Below the pieces are notes generated by a model, which saw nothing but the letters and a program-made list of their open reading frames with translations, made no database searches and was not told the origin of the DNA. This document shows, in pieces, positions 16,403 to 24,793 of a stretch of DNA of 64,000 bases (its first letter is position 1; each line of letters begins with the position of its first letter). Source of the DNA: JANOSH01 sp031415695 (lineage in GTDB: Bacteria; Actinomycetota; Acidimicrobiia; Acidimicrobiales; Ilumatobacteraceae); assembly GCA_031415695.1 (NCBI GenBank), contig JANOSH010000027.1, positions 5,620 through 69,619 of the forward strand, in the 5' to 3' direction. A program made the translations under genes and the position numbers.

Positions 16403-17247
16403 TGGGTGTTCTACTCGCCATCTTGGCCGCGGCATGTTACGGCGCAGGCGACTTCAGCGGCGGCCTCGCCTCGAAACGGTCACATTCAACGAGCGTGACT
16501 GCGTGGTCGATGGTGATTGGTTGGATCATTGCCGTACCGCTGGCGTTCATAGTGCCGAGCAGCGGGTTCACGTGGAATTCAGTAACCCTCGGGGTGCTCA
16601 CAGGCATGGCGGGCGGCATAGGGTTGCTGTCGTTGTACCGGGCTTTGGCAATCGGCACGATGAGCATCGTGTCGCCAACGACGGCAGTAATCGCCGCCGT
16701 TGTTCCCTTGGCTGTCGGCCTGGCGAGCGGCGACACACTCACCCGATGGGGCAGTATCGGCCTGATATTTGCACTCGTGGCCATCAGCCTTGTTGGGCTA
16801 GGTCCAACGTCGGACGGTTCGGCCAAACGCACCGGACTTGGCCTCGCCATGATTGCTGGCTTGGGATTTGGTGGCGTGTTCGTTTTTCTCGGGCGAACTG
16901 CCGACAACGCCGGACTGTGGCCCTTGGTGGCCGCCCGACCCGTCGGATTGTTGATGGCTTCGGTTATGGCCCGTTCCGCCGGCGTGAGCCTCGTGCCGTT
17001 ACGAGTTGACCGAGCCCTGGCCTCGGTGGCCGGCGTGCTCGACATGGGAGCAAACGCGCTCTACATCCTCGCCCGAACCCACACATCATTGTCGATCGCC
17101 GCTGTGCTCACGTCGCTCTATCCGGCCGCCACAGTCGTCCTTGCCCGAGTGGTGGAGAAAGAGCGGCTGCGACGAATTCAGGTGTTCGGGCTGATTGCCG
17201 CCGGGGTTGCACTGATGCTGCTGGCGATTCCCCCACCCAAAACGTAG
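16402..17247 (+). CDS. EamA/DMT-family transporter
   Basis: 281 residues with about ten membrane helices in two homologous halves, the drug/metabolite transporter fold. Motifs include AACYGAGDFSGGLASKRSHS near the N-terminus, and the second half ends with TSLYPAATVVLARVVEKERL, which matches the EamA repeat end (LYPVVTVLLAxLLLGERL). Exports or imports a small metabolite; substrate unknown. Convergent with mnmA and overlapping its 3' end by 70 nt. Confidence 0.88.
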   Translation: MGVLLAILAAACYGAGDFSGGLASKRSHSTSVTAWSMVIGWIIAVPLAFIVPSSGFTWNSVTLGVLTGMAGGIGLLSLYRALAIGTMSIVSPTTAVIAAVVPLAVGLASGDTLTRWGSIGLIFALVAISLVGLGPTSDGSAKRTGLGLAMIAGLGFGGVFVFLGRTADNAGLWPLVAARPVGLLMASVMARSAGVSLVPLRVDRALASVAGVLDMGANALYILARTHTSLSIAAVLTSLYPAATVVLARVVEKERLRRIQVFGLIAAGVALMLLAIPPPKT

Positions 17248-18263
17248 GTGTCAGTTTCGTCGTACAGCACGACACTTTGGCCCGGGGCCACCTGCCGCTG
17301 TGGAACGTGCCATTCGACAACAACAACCTCACCGGTAACCCGCGCGTACGCAGCCTGCGCGACCCCGTGAGCGGAAACTTGTGCCTTGACCGTGCCTTCC
17401 TGCGCGGCGTGGGTCCACGACATCTGTACAAGCACTACCCCTGAACGCACGAGTTCCTCGGGCGATCCAACCGTTACCGTGGCGGACGCTATGTCGACCC
17501 CAAGCGTGTACATCGGGTTGCCGCCGCCAGGCAGTCCGAGGCCTTTTCTTTGGCCGATGGTTACCAGTTCGATGGCGTCGACCGAGCCGACCTGTACCCC
17601 GGCGGTGTCGACCACGCGACCGGGACGCAACGGGATTCGATGACCCAGGAACGCAGCTCGACCCGACGACCGGGTGATGAAACACACGTCTTGGCTGTCG
17701 GGCTTACTGGCGGTGCGCAAACCAAGACGAACCGCTTGAGCGCGAACGTCGGACTTATGCAGGTGACCAACCGGAAACATCGAATGCTCTAGCCCTGGCC
17801 CGTCGAGCATATGCACGACATAACTCTGGTCCTTGGCCGGGTCGGCACCGCGAGCGAGCCGCAACTGGCCTGACGGATCGGCAACGACACGAGCATGGTG
17901 ACCAGTCGCGACAGCATCGAAACCGAGAAGTTTGGCCCGTGTCGACAAACGCTCGAACTTGAGATGGCGGTTGCATTCAATGCACGGATTTGGCGTATGA
18001 CCGTCGATATGGGCTTGAACATACGGCTGCACGACATGGCGATCGAAGTCGTCGGTGAAGTTGAAGACCAGGTGATCTATTCCGAGTTGCTGTGCCACAC
18101 GTCGAGCGTCTTCGACATCGCTCACCGAGCAACAGCCAGTATCGCTATCGCCACCCCACAACTTCATCGTGACACCGACAACGTCGTGGCCAGCCTCGAC
18201 CAGCAAAGCAGCAGCCACGCTGGAATCGACACCGCCCGACATACCAACGAGTACCGAAGCCAT
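17178..18263 (-). CDS. mnmA: tRNA-specific 2-thiouridylase
   Basis: Thiolates U34 of tRNA-Lys, -Glu and -Gln wobble positions. From ATG 18263 the protein is 361 residues, the family norm. ATP-PPase motif GMSGGVDSSVAAALL at residues 7-21. The two catalytic cysteines are in NPCIECN and SQDVCFITR. A central GH-A-TGHHARV loop is present. Longer upstream frames run into the cysteine desulfurase gene and are rejected. It sits 1 nt downstream of the cysteine desulfurase, which supplies the sulfur, so the two form a functional unit. Confidence 0.96.
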   Translation of the reverse strand: MASVLVGMSGGVDSSVAAALLVEAGHDVVGVTMKLWGGDSDTGCCSVSDVEDARRVAQQLGIDHLVFNFTDDFDRHVVQPYVQAHIDGHTPNPCIECNRHLKFERLSTRAKLLGFDAVATGHHARVVADPSGQLRLARGADPAKDQSYVVHMLDGPGLEHSMFPVGHLHKSDVRAQAVRLGLRTASKPDSQDVCFITRSSGRAAFLGHRIPLRPGRVVDTAGVQVGSVDAIELVTIGQRKGLGLPGGGNPMYTLGVDIASATVTVGSPEELVRSGVVLVQMSWTHAAQEGTVKAQVSAHGVAQAAYARVTGEVVVVEWHVPQRQVAPGQSVVLYDETDTYVLGGGIASSISATPAAISPNT

Positions 18264-18264
18264 G

Positions 18265-19407
18265 TCAGTTGCCACGTAGTTGAGCAATGGCCCCGGGCAG
18301 AACTCCGAGTAGATGATCGACGTCGACGTCGGTGGAGCCAAACCCGAGGCTGAGACGAAGCGCGCCGAATGCCGCGGCTCGGTCGACGCCGAGAGCTGCG
18401 AGAACATGGCTGGGATCCATGGCGCCGCTCGCGCACGCCGATGCCGCAGACGCACACACGCCAGCACGGTCAAGAAGAAACAACAATGCTTCGTTCTCGA
18501 CTCCGGCCACCAGTATGTGAGCGTTACCGGCAATCTTGAGATCACGATCAACCGTTTCGGTCACGCCTGGGACCGTAGCAACCATAGTGTCGACCAGGCG
18601 GTCGCGTAATGCGGTCACCCGCTTAACCTCGCGCTCTCGTTCATCGACGGTGATGTGTAGAGCAGCCGCCATTGCGACCACACCGGCGACGTTCTGCGTG
18701 CCGCTGCGCCTCTCACGTTCTTGGCCGCCGCCTAGCAGCATTGGATGCACGCGCGTTCCACGACGCACTACGAGCGCACCGACACCTTTTGGGCCGCCGA
18801 ATTTATGAGCGCTAATAGAGATGAGTTGTGCATGACGCGCAAGATCGGCCACATCGACCCATGACACAGCCTGAACGGCGTCGGTATGTATAACAGCCGA
18901 TGGCGCACGCTTCGACACGAGGCGGGTAATGCGCCGCAAAGGCTGGATAGTGCCGACCTCGTTGTTGGCCAGCATAACGCTGACCACCGCAACGTCGGGC
19001 GTCAACGCTGCTTCGAGCGCCTCGAGGTCAATAATTCCAGAGGAGTCGACGGGTATCACCCTGCCACCGTTGGCGACCACTACATCGAGCACGGCGTGAT
19101 GCTCAATAGCCGAGCACACGGCTCGATATTCGCGGCTGCGAATCGACCCGACGATGGCCAGGTTGTCAGCCTCGGTTCCACCCGCGGTGAAAACCACATC
19201 TCCTGGCTCGGCGCCAAGGGCTTGAGCAACGATCTCTCGCGATTCATCGAGGGCGCGCGCTGCCCGCCGGGCCGCACCGTGGGCACCGGACGGGTTGCCG
19301 AAATGTTCGGTGAGGAACGGCATCATGGCATCGACGGCCTCGGGGCGCATTGGTGTGGACGCAGCCCAGTCGAAGTATCCCGCGGTTGCGGTTCGCATCG
19401 TCGTCAC
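18265..19407 (-). CDS. iscS: Cysteine desulfurase (IscS/NifS family)
   Basis: PLP enzyme converting cysteine to alanine and an enzyme persulfide, for tRNA thiolation and possibly Fe-S assembly. 380 residues. N-terminus YFDWAASTPMRPEAVDAMMP; PLP-binding His/Lys in ISISAHKFGGPKGVGALVV; active-site Cys in the SACASGAMDPSHVL loop near residue 325. The next gene is mnmA, as in mycobacteria, so the immediate role is tRNA 2-thiouridine. No iscU or suf genes are near. A downstream role in selenium transfer to a putative selenoprotein pathway cannot be excluded but is only speculation. Confidence 0.95.
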   Translation of the reverse strand: MTTMRTATAGYFDWAASTPMRPEAVDAMMPFLTEHFGNPSGAHGAARRAARALDESREIVAQALGAEPGDVVFTAGGTEADNLAIVGSIRSREYRAVCSAIEHHAVLDVVVANGGRVIPVDSSGIIDLEALEAALTPDVAVVSVMLANNEVGTIQPLRRITRLVSKRAPSAVIHTDAVQAVSWVDVADLARHAQLISISAHKFGGPKGVGALVVRRGTRVHPMLLGGGQERERRSGTQNVAGVVAMAAALHITVDEREREVKRVTALRDRLVDTMVATVPGVTETVDRDLKIAGNAHILVAGVENEALLFLLDRAGVCASAASACASGAMDPSHVLAALGVDRAAAFGALRLSLGFGSTDVDVDHLLGVLPGAIAQLRGN

Positions 19408-19411
19408 CGTG

Positions 19412-20815
19412 TCAGGCTACCGCGGGCTCCGAGATACACGGCAGGTTGATCCAAAACTCGGCGCCGCCACCAATAGGGCTGCGAACACCTACCGAACCAC
19501 CGTGTTGTTCAACGAGAGATTGCACGATCGACAAACCGAGGCCGGATCCGCCATCTGCTCGGGCCCTACCAGCATCGAGTCGGGTGAACCGTTCGAACAC
19601 CGCCGCAGCCTCGGCGGCGTCGATTCCAAGGCCATGGTCGCGGATTGAGATCTCGGCGATGTCATCGAGGGTTCGAACCGTGATGTCGACGGGTAGTCCC
19701 GCTGAGGTGTGCTGACGGGCGTTCGACAGCAGGTTCGCCACCACCTGCTGCAGCCGCATCGGGTCACCGAGCACTATCGGCTCACCGGACAGCTCCATCG
19801 TCCACGCTCGGTCGGGGTCAGACACCCGAGCGTCGCTCACCGCGCCGTGTACGAGGGCAGTAATGTCGACACGTTCCTGCGTGAGCGGACGGCCCTGATC
19901 GGCGCGGGCGAGTACCAACATGTCCTCAACCAGCATTCCCATGCGTTGCGCCTCGGCCTCGACCCGGCCGAGCGCAGCGTGCCGCTCGTCGGACGCGCTG
20001 ATGACGCCGGCCCTCATGAGTTCGGCATACCCTCGGATCGAGGTGAGCGGGGTGCGAAGTTCGTGCGAGGCATCAGCAACGAAACGACGCAGGCGCGCTT
20101 CGGATGCTGCCTGTTCGGCAAAAGCGGCCTCGATCCGCTCCAGCATGGTGTTCATCGACGAGCCCAGCCGACCAACTTCTGTGACATCATCCGAATCGAC
20201 CACTCGGGCCGAAAGGTCTCCGGCCGCGATGGCCACAGCAGTACTAGTCATGCGGTCGAGCGGACGAAGGGCCCGCCGAACAAAGATCCAGGCCAACAGT
20301 CCCATCGCCGTCAAAACGCCGAGAGCCACACCAAGCTCAACGCGCACTAGACGGTTCACGGTCTCGTCAACAACCGAGAGTTCCAGAGCAGTGACCGAGT
20401 AGCCACGGGAATTGGGGCGAACCATCACCCGATACGCCTTGTTGGACTGCGAGGTAAACACGGTAAATGGCTTATCGACACGGGCCGTAGTCACGTCGAG
20501 ATCGAGTTGATCCGATGTGTCGAAACCCGAGTCAACAACTCCGGAAACGAACACCCCGGCGGGGTCGTACTGGCCGATCAGAAAGCTCTGGGCACCGAGC
20601 GGGCCACCAGGTCGGCCGGGTAGCTCGATGCCATTGGGATTGCGGGGTCCTCGCCCATCGCCGTCTCGATCGAATTCCCGTCTGATCTGTAGCTGTTCAT
20701 CGAGCTGATTCAGCAGCGATTGGTGCAGCAATCGCGTTGTGGCGAAACCCGCTGCGCCGAGGCCTAGCGCAGTAAGTAACAGCAGGCCAAAGAGCAGTCG
20801 CCGACGTAGCGTCAC
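19412..20815 (-). CDS. Sensor histidine kinase (two-component, HAMP-containing)
   Basis: 467 residues from GTG 20815, which overlaps the response-regulator stop (GTGA). Membrane helix 1 (LLFGLLLLTALGLGAAGFA), an external sensor region of about 130 residues, helix 2 (LGVALGVLTAMGLLAWIFV), HAMP (RRALRPLDRMTSTAVAIAAG). DHp domain with the phospho-acceptor His in DASHELRTPLTSIRGYAEL. ATPase boxes: N (VVANLLSNARQH), G1 (DHGLGIDAAEA), G2 (GGSGLGLSIV). MprB/PrrB-type architecture. Ligand not apparent; the sensor has a Gly/Pro/Arg-rich loop. Downstream of the regulator in one operon. Confidence 0.95.
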   Translation of the reverse strand: MTLRRRLLFGLLLLTALGLGAAGFATTRLLHQSLLNQLDEQLQIRREFDRDGDGRGPRNPNGIELPGRPGGPLGAQSFLIGQYDPAGVFVSGVVDSGFDTSDQLDLDVTTARVDKPFTVFTSQSNKAYRVMVRPNSRGYSVTALELSVVDETVNRLVRVELGVALGVLTAMGLLAWIFVRRALRPLDRMTSTAVAIAAGDLSARVVDSDDVTEVGRLGSSMNTMLERIEAAFAEQAASEARLRRFVADASHELRTPLTSIRGYAELMRAGVISASDERHAALGRVEAEAQRMGMLVEDMLVLARADQGRPLTQERVDITALVHGAVSDARVSDPDRAWTMELSGEPIVLGDPMRLQQVVANLLSNARQHTSAGLPVDITVRTLDDIAEISIRDHGLGIDAAEAAAVFERFTRLDAGRARADGGSGLGLSIVQSLVEQHGGSVGVRSPIGGGAEFWINLPCISEPAVA

Positions 20816-21495
20816 GACGGGACCCTGATCACGTACCCAACACCACGGATCGTGTGAATGAGTGGCGGGCCGAGAGGGTCGAGCTTCTTGCGCAGGTACG
20901 ACACATACGTCTCGACAACGTTGGCCTCGCCGCCAAAATCGTACTGCCACACATGGTCGAGGATCTGGGCCTTGGACAGCACACGGCCAGAGTTGACCAT
21001 GAGGTACCGCAGAAGCTTGAACTCGGTGGGCGACAGCGACACGTCCTCGCCGGCCCGGCGAACCTCGTACGAATCTTCGTCGAGGGTTAGGTCGGCGACC
21101 GACACCACCTTTACTTCGTGCTCGTCGTGGCCGGCGCGGCGAAGTAATGCCCGCACACGAGCAATGAGTTCTTCAAGGCTGAATGGCTTGGTCACATAGT
21201 CATCGCCTCCGACGGTGAGCCCTCGTACTTTGTCCTCGGTGGCGTCCCGTGCAGTCAGGAACAGCACCGGAGTTTTCATTCCATCGCGCCGCAGCCGTTG
21301 GCAGAGTTCAATGCCGTCGCCATCGGGGAGCATCACGTCAAACACCAAGAGGTCGGCCGGTTGCTGCATAAGTGCGTTTCGTGCTGCCATGCAGGTCGCG
21401 GCAGTGACAACGTCGTAGCCCACGTGGCGCAACGCGATGCTCAAGAGGTCCCGAATATTTGCTTCGTCATCGAGCACCAGTACGCGAGATCCCAT
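20812..21495 (-). CDS. OmpR-family response regulator
   Basis: 227 residues. Receiver domain 1-120 with phospho-Asp in LLVFDVMLPDGDG (Asp54), acidic pair DDEANIRD, and Lys in YVTKPFSLEEL. C-terminal winged-helix (Trans_reg_C) with LSPTEFKLLRYLM, VLSKAQILDHVW and VVETYVSYLRKKLD. Partner of the adjacent kinase, translation-coupled by a four-base overlap. Targets unknown; envelope-stress control of the MprAB type would be a reasonable guess only. Confidence 0.95.
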   Translation of the reverse strand: MGSRVLVLDDEANIRDLLSIALRHVGYDVVTAATCMAARNALMQQPADLLVFDVMLPDGDGIELCQRLRRDGMKTPVLFLTARDATEDKVRGLTVGGDDYVTKPFSLEELIARVRALLRRAGHDEHEVKVVSVADLTLDEDSYEVRRAGEDVSLSPTEFKLLRYLMVNSGRVLSKAQILDHVWQYDFGGEANVVETYVSYLRKKLDPLGPPLIHTIRGVGYVIRVPS

Positions 21496-21583
21496 GAATG
21501 CAGTCTGCCCGCATCCGCGGTGGTGAAGCTGCGAATTGACTGTGACTTTCCTGTGAGTTACGGCGGTTGCGAGTGGCTGGCTT

Positions 21584-21692
21584 GCCTTCGGCGTCGCTTG
21601 CTCGCTGCCGCTCGCTTTTAACGCTCCGCCACCTAGCTCGCCTTCGGCGTCGCTTGCTCGCTGCCGCTCGCTTTAACGCTCCGCCACCTAGC
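21584..21692. repeat. Tandem 54-nt duplication at the 3' end of paaE
   Basis: Copy 1 at 21584-21637 and copy 2 at 21640-21692 match except for one T (CTTTTAACG versus CTTTAACG). Each begins GCCTTCGGCGTCGCTTGCTC and ends GCTCCGCCACCTAGC. The second copy contains the paaE stop codon (21688-21690). The unit is rich in GCGAGC/GCTCGC-like sub-repeats and may be one of the short interspersed, structure-forming repeats of actinobacterial chromosomes; a whole-genome count would decide. Confidence 0.85.
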
Positions 21693-22764
21693 GTTCGTCA
21701 AACGACACGGTGAGGCTCGCCGACCTCGGGTGAGACTGGCAGGTAAGCACAAAACCCGCAGCCACATCGTTGCGATCGAGCGCGAAGTTTCGCTCCATGT
21801 GAACCACGCCATCAACCAGCTTGGCTCGACAGGTTGTGCATACGCCCGCGCGGCACGAATACGGCACATCGAGCCCTGCTGCGGACGCGGCTTCAAGCAC
21901 ACTCAAGGCACGAGACACCGGCCCAAGGTCATGACGACGTCCGTCTCTAATAACAACCAGATGCACCGTTGCCGTGGTATCGACGTCGGCAGCCGTCCGG
22001 GCCACAACTGTTCCCGTTGGCACCCCGAAGCGTTCGATGTGGATTTGCGCATCGCAGAGCCCCGCTGAGGTCAACGCTCCTTCGACCAGATCATTGAAAT
22101 CCCCCGGCCCACACACGAAGGCATGATCGATTCGGTCCGCAGGAGTCACCGTTCTCAGGAACAGGGATAGGCGTTCAGAGTCGAGGCGGCCGTCGCACAA
22201 CGGCGAATCGGAACGTTCACGAGACAACACGTTGTGCACCGAGAACCGGGTGACATACCGATCCTTTAGGTCGTCGAGAGCTACTTTGAACATGGTCGAG
22301 GCTTGGGTCCGGTTGGCGTAGATGAGCGCGAAACTGCTGCCGGGTTCGGCTGCGAGTAACGACGAGGCAATCGACAAGATAGGCGTAATGCCAGCCCCGC
22401 CAGCTATTGCGACGACGTGGCGTTTCGACACCGGTTCATCCGGCAACGAGAAGCGCCCTTGCGGTTCGAAAACCTGTACCACGTCACCGACGCGCAAGTC
22501 GTTGTTCACCCAACTCGAAAACACGCCGCTCGGCACCTGACGGATGCCGACGCTCAATGGTTGGAGGCCAACAGGTGAGCAAATGGAGTAAGAGCGTCGC
22601 AGATCTACCCCGTCGATGCTTGCGCGCAACGTCAGGTATTGGCCCGCAACAAACTCGAACTTGGCGGCGATCGCCACGGGTACCTCGAACGAAACCACGA
22701 CCGCTTCGGCAGTCTCGGCCGTAATGGAGCTCACCTTTAACCCGTGGAACTGTTGGCTCACCAA
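21688..22764 (-). CDS. paaE: Phenylacetyl-CoA epoxidase reductase subunit
   Basis: 358 residues. Ferredoxin-NADP reductase module first: FAD motif RRSYSICS near residue 60, NAD(P)-binding GGAGITPILSIASSLL. Then a C-terminal plant-type 2Fe-2S domain with the Cys pattern CRAGVCTTCRAKL and a distant TCQSHPRS. This passes electrons from NAD(P)H to the PaaA di-iron centre. Start overlaps the paaC stop by 7 nt. PaaD, which normally lies between paaC and paaE, is not present. Confidence 0.93.
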   Translation of the reverse strand: MVSQQFHGLKVSSITAETAEAVVVSFEVPVAIAAKFEFVAGQYLTLRASIDGVDLRRSYSICSPVGLQPLSVGIRQVPSGVFSSWVNNDLRVGDVVQVFEPQGRFSLPDEPVSKRHVVAIAGGAGITPILSIASSLLAAEPGSSFALIYANRTQASTMFKVALDDLKDRYVTRFSVHNVLSRERSDSPLCDGRLDSERLSLFLRTVTPADRIDHAFVCGPGDFNDLVEGALTSAGLCDAQIHIERFGVPTGTVVARTAADVDTTATVHLVVIRDGRRHDLGPVSRALSVLEAASAAGLDVPYSCRAGVCTTCRAKLVDGVVHMERNFALDRNDVAAGFVLTCQSHPRSASLTVSFDER

Positions 22765-23573
22765 ACGCCGCCCGGGAACTGGCGCGGCAATATTTGCATC
22801 TCGGCTAACAGCGGGGCGAGGTGTTCGGTGTGCACGCCTCGCTTAGCCCGTGTCCTCTCGGGTGACGCCTCGGGGGTCACGAGACCAGCGGCGGCAATGG
22901 TCGCTGCCATGTGCGTTCGCCACGGCAAAGTCAGGTCACCGCAACGTGGACCAAGCCCGCTTGCCGCCGCCTCCTCGTCGATACGATCGGCCTCGAACAG
23001 TTCTGCGCAGTACGGCCACGCCGCTACGAGCGCACCTTGAGCGCGCCGGTGCGATTCGTCGGTGCCGTTGCCGAGGCGAACGAGCCAGTCAGTCGAATGG
23101 CGCTGGTGGTACCGGGCTTCTTTCACCGCACCTTCAGCCGTCAAAGCAATGCTGGCGTCGGTGGATGCGACAAGCTTTTCCCACCACAACACCATGTACG
23201 TCGACATGATGAGGTTACGAACCACAGCAAAGGCAAAATCACGGCCACCAGTGCATCCGTCGGGTCCGTTGGTGAGTTCCACTATCGACACATTCATGAA
23301 CGCGTCGGGGTCGCGAAGATAGGCGAGTTCGTCTTCGCTGAGCAGTGGACCACCGGTCGACCCACTGAGCTCGCCGGCGCGGCTCAGGACGTGTCGTGAT
23401 TGCCCGATCAGATCAAGAGCAATGTTAGCGAGCGCCAAATCTTCCTCGAGAACAGGCGCATGACCACACCATTCGCTCAGCCTCTGGCCGAGTATCAGAC
23501 AGGTGTCGCCGAGGCGCAACAGATACTGAACAGTTGGGTGCGAACTCGGCCGCACCGACGCCACGGGAGTCAC
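22758..23573 (-). CDS. paaC: Phenylacetyl-CoA epoxidase structural subunit PaaC
   Basis: 271 residues, ferritin-like helical subunit that forms the PaaA-PaaC heterodimer but lacks a functional metal site. Typical segments: YLLRLGDTCLILGQRLSEWCGHAPVLEEDLALANIALDLIG at the start (quoted in parts: GDTCLILGQRLSEWCG, then LEEDLALANIALDLIGQSRH) and EARYHQRHSTDWLVRLGNGT in the middle. It overlaps paaB by four bases and paaE by seven, so all four genes are one operon. Confidence 0.94.
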   Translation of the reverse strand: MTPVASVRPSSHPTVQYLLRLGDTCLILGQRLSEWCGHAPVLEEDLALANIALDLIGQSRHVLSRAGELSGSTGGPLLSEDELAYLRDPDAFMNVSIVELTNGPDGCTGGRDFAFAVVRNLIMSTYMVLWWEKLVASTDASIALTAEGAVKEARYHQRHSTDWLVRLGNGTDESHRRAQGALVAAWPYCAELFEADRIDEEAAASGLGPRCGDLTLPWRTHMAATIAAAGLVTPEASPERTRAKRGVHTEHLAPLLAEMQILPRQFPGGVW

Positions 23574-23857
23574 ATGTGTTCGACCGAGGGCGGCAGCTCG
23601 TAGAAGCTGGGATGGCGGTACACCTTGTCGACGGCCGGGTCGAACAGGGAGTCCTTGTCGACCGGATCGCTGGCCACAATGTCAACGGATCGAACCACCC
23701 AAATGCTCGTGCCTTCCTGACGGCGGGTGTACACATCGCGAGCCATGTGAACGGCCATTCTGGCGTCGGTGGCGTGGAGGCTGCCACAGTGCTTGTGGTC
23801 GAGCCCTGCTTTGCTCCGTACGAAAACTTCCCACAACGGCCATTCGCTCGAGGTCAT
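23570..23857 (-). CDS. paaB: Phenylacetyl-CoA epoxidase subunit PaaB
   Basis: 95 residues from ATG 23857, which overlaps the paaA stop (ATGA). Begins MTSSEWPLWEVFVRSKAGLDHKHCGSLHA (in parts: WPLWEVFVRSKAGL, HKHCGSLHA), and continues with DARMAVHMARDVYTRR and a SIWVVRS strand, all characteristic of PaaB. Small bridging subunit of the epoxidase complex. Frames extending upstream to 24049 lie inside paaA. Confidence 0.94.
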   Translation of the reverse strand: MTSSEWPLWEVFVRSKAGLDHKHCGSLHATDARMAVHMARDVYTRRQEGTSIWVVRSVDIVASDPVDKDSLFDPAVDKVYRHPSFYELPPSVEHM

Positions 23858-24789
23858 GGCGACACCTGTTGCGCTGGATGTTTCGATGCGTAGCTCAGCG
23901 CCGCCTCGCGAACCCACGCGCCTTCGTCCCAAGCCGCAACACGGGCCGCCAGCCGCTCCTCGTTGCACGGGCCGTCTCCGCCAACAACACGATGGAACTC
24001 TGCCCAGTCGATGGGCCCGAAGTCGTAATGGCCCCGCTCGTGATTCCACACCAGGTCGCGGTCGGGAAGTGTGACACCAAGTAGTGCCGCTTGATCGACG
24101 GTGGCATCGATGAAGCGCTGACGAAGGTCGTCGTTGGAGAACCGCTTAATGCCCCAACGCATCGATTGAGCGCTGTTGGGCGACTCGTCGTCGGGCGGGC
24201 CGAACATCATGATCGAGGGCCACCACCAGCGGTCGACGGCATCTTGCACCATGGAGCGTTGGGCGTCGGTGCCTTGTCGCATCATGACAAGCAGGCTCTC
24301 GAAACCTTGGCGCTGGTGGGTGCTTTCTTCCCTGCAGATCCGCACCATGGCCCGGGCATATGGGGCATACGAACAACGACACAAGGGCACCTGGTTCATG
24401 ATTGCGGCACCGTCGACCAGCCAGCCAATAGTGCCGACGTCGGCCCAGGTGATCGTCGGATAGTTGAAAATGGAGCTGTACTTCGCGGTGCCGTTGTGAA
24501 GCGCCTGGATCATGTCGTCGCGGCTAGTACCGAGTGTTTCAGCAGCACCGTACAGGTACAGACCGTGTCCGCCTTCGTCTTGAACCTTGGACAGCAAGAT
24601 GGCTTTGCGTTTGAGGGACGGTGCCCGCGTAATCCAGTTCCCTTCGGGCAACATGCCAACAATCTCGCTGTGGGCGTGTTGGCTGATTTGGCGCAACAAC
24701 GTGTTGCGATAACGGTCGGGCATCCAGTCATTCGCCTCGATGAAATCGCCAGCAGCAATGCGGGCTTCGAACTGCGCGTCAGAGGTCAT
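23854..24789 (-). CDS. paaA: Phenylacetyl-CoA epoxidase catalytic subunit PaaA
   Basis: 311 residues, di-iron monooxygenase that epoxidises the aromatic ring of phenylacetyl-CoA. Metal-ligand helices include SKVQDEGGHGLYLYGAAETL (E..H) and ICREESTHQRQGFESLL (E..H). N-terminal IEANDWMPDRYRNTLLRQIS is diagnostic. First gene of the operon, 4 nt downstream of the EcsC-like gene (24794), which is on the same strand and may be co-transcribed. No phenylacetate-CoA ligase, paaG, paaZ or paaJ genes are in the window. Confidence 0.96.
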   Translation of the reverse strand: MTSDAQFEARIAAGDFIEANDWMPDRYRNTLLRQISQHAHSEIVGMLPEGNWITRAPSLKRKAILLSKVQDEGGHGLYLYGAAETLGTSRDDMIQALHNGTAKYSSIFNYPTITWADVGTIGWLVDGAAIMNQVPLCRCSYAPYARAMVRICREESTHQRQGFESLLVMMRQGTDAQRSMVQDAVDRWWWPSIMMFGPPDDESPNSAQSMRWGIKRFSNDDLRQRFIDATVDQAALLGVTLPDRDLVWNHERGHYDFGPIDWAEFHRVVGGDGPCNEERLAARVAAWDEGAWVREAALSYASKHPAQQVSP

Positions 24790-24793
24790 TGGT

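Noticed and set aside
21496..21583. Possible promoter of the response regulator
   Set aside because: No convincing -35/-10 pair could be placed in the short upstream region.
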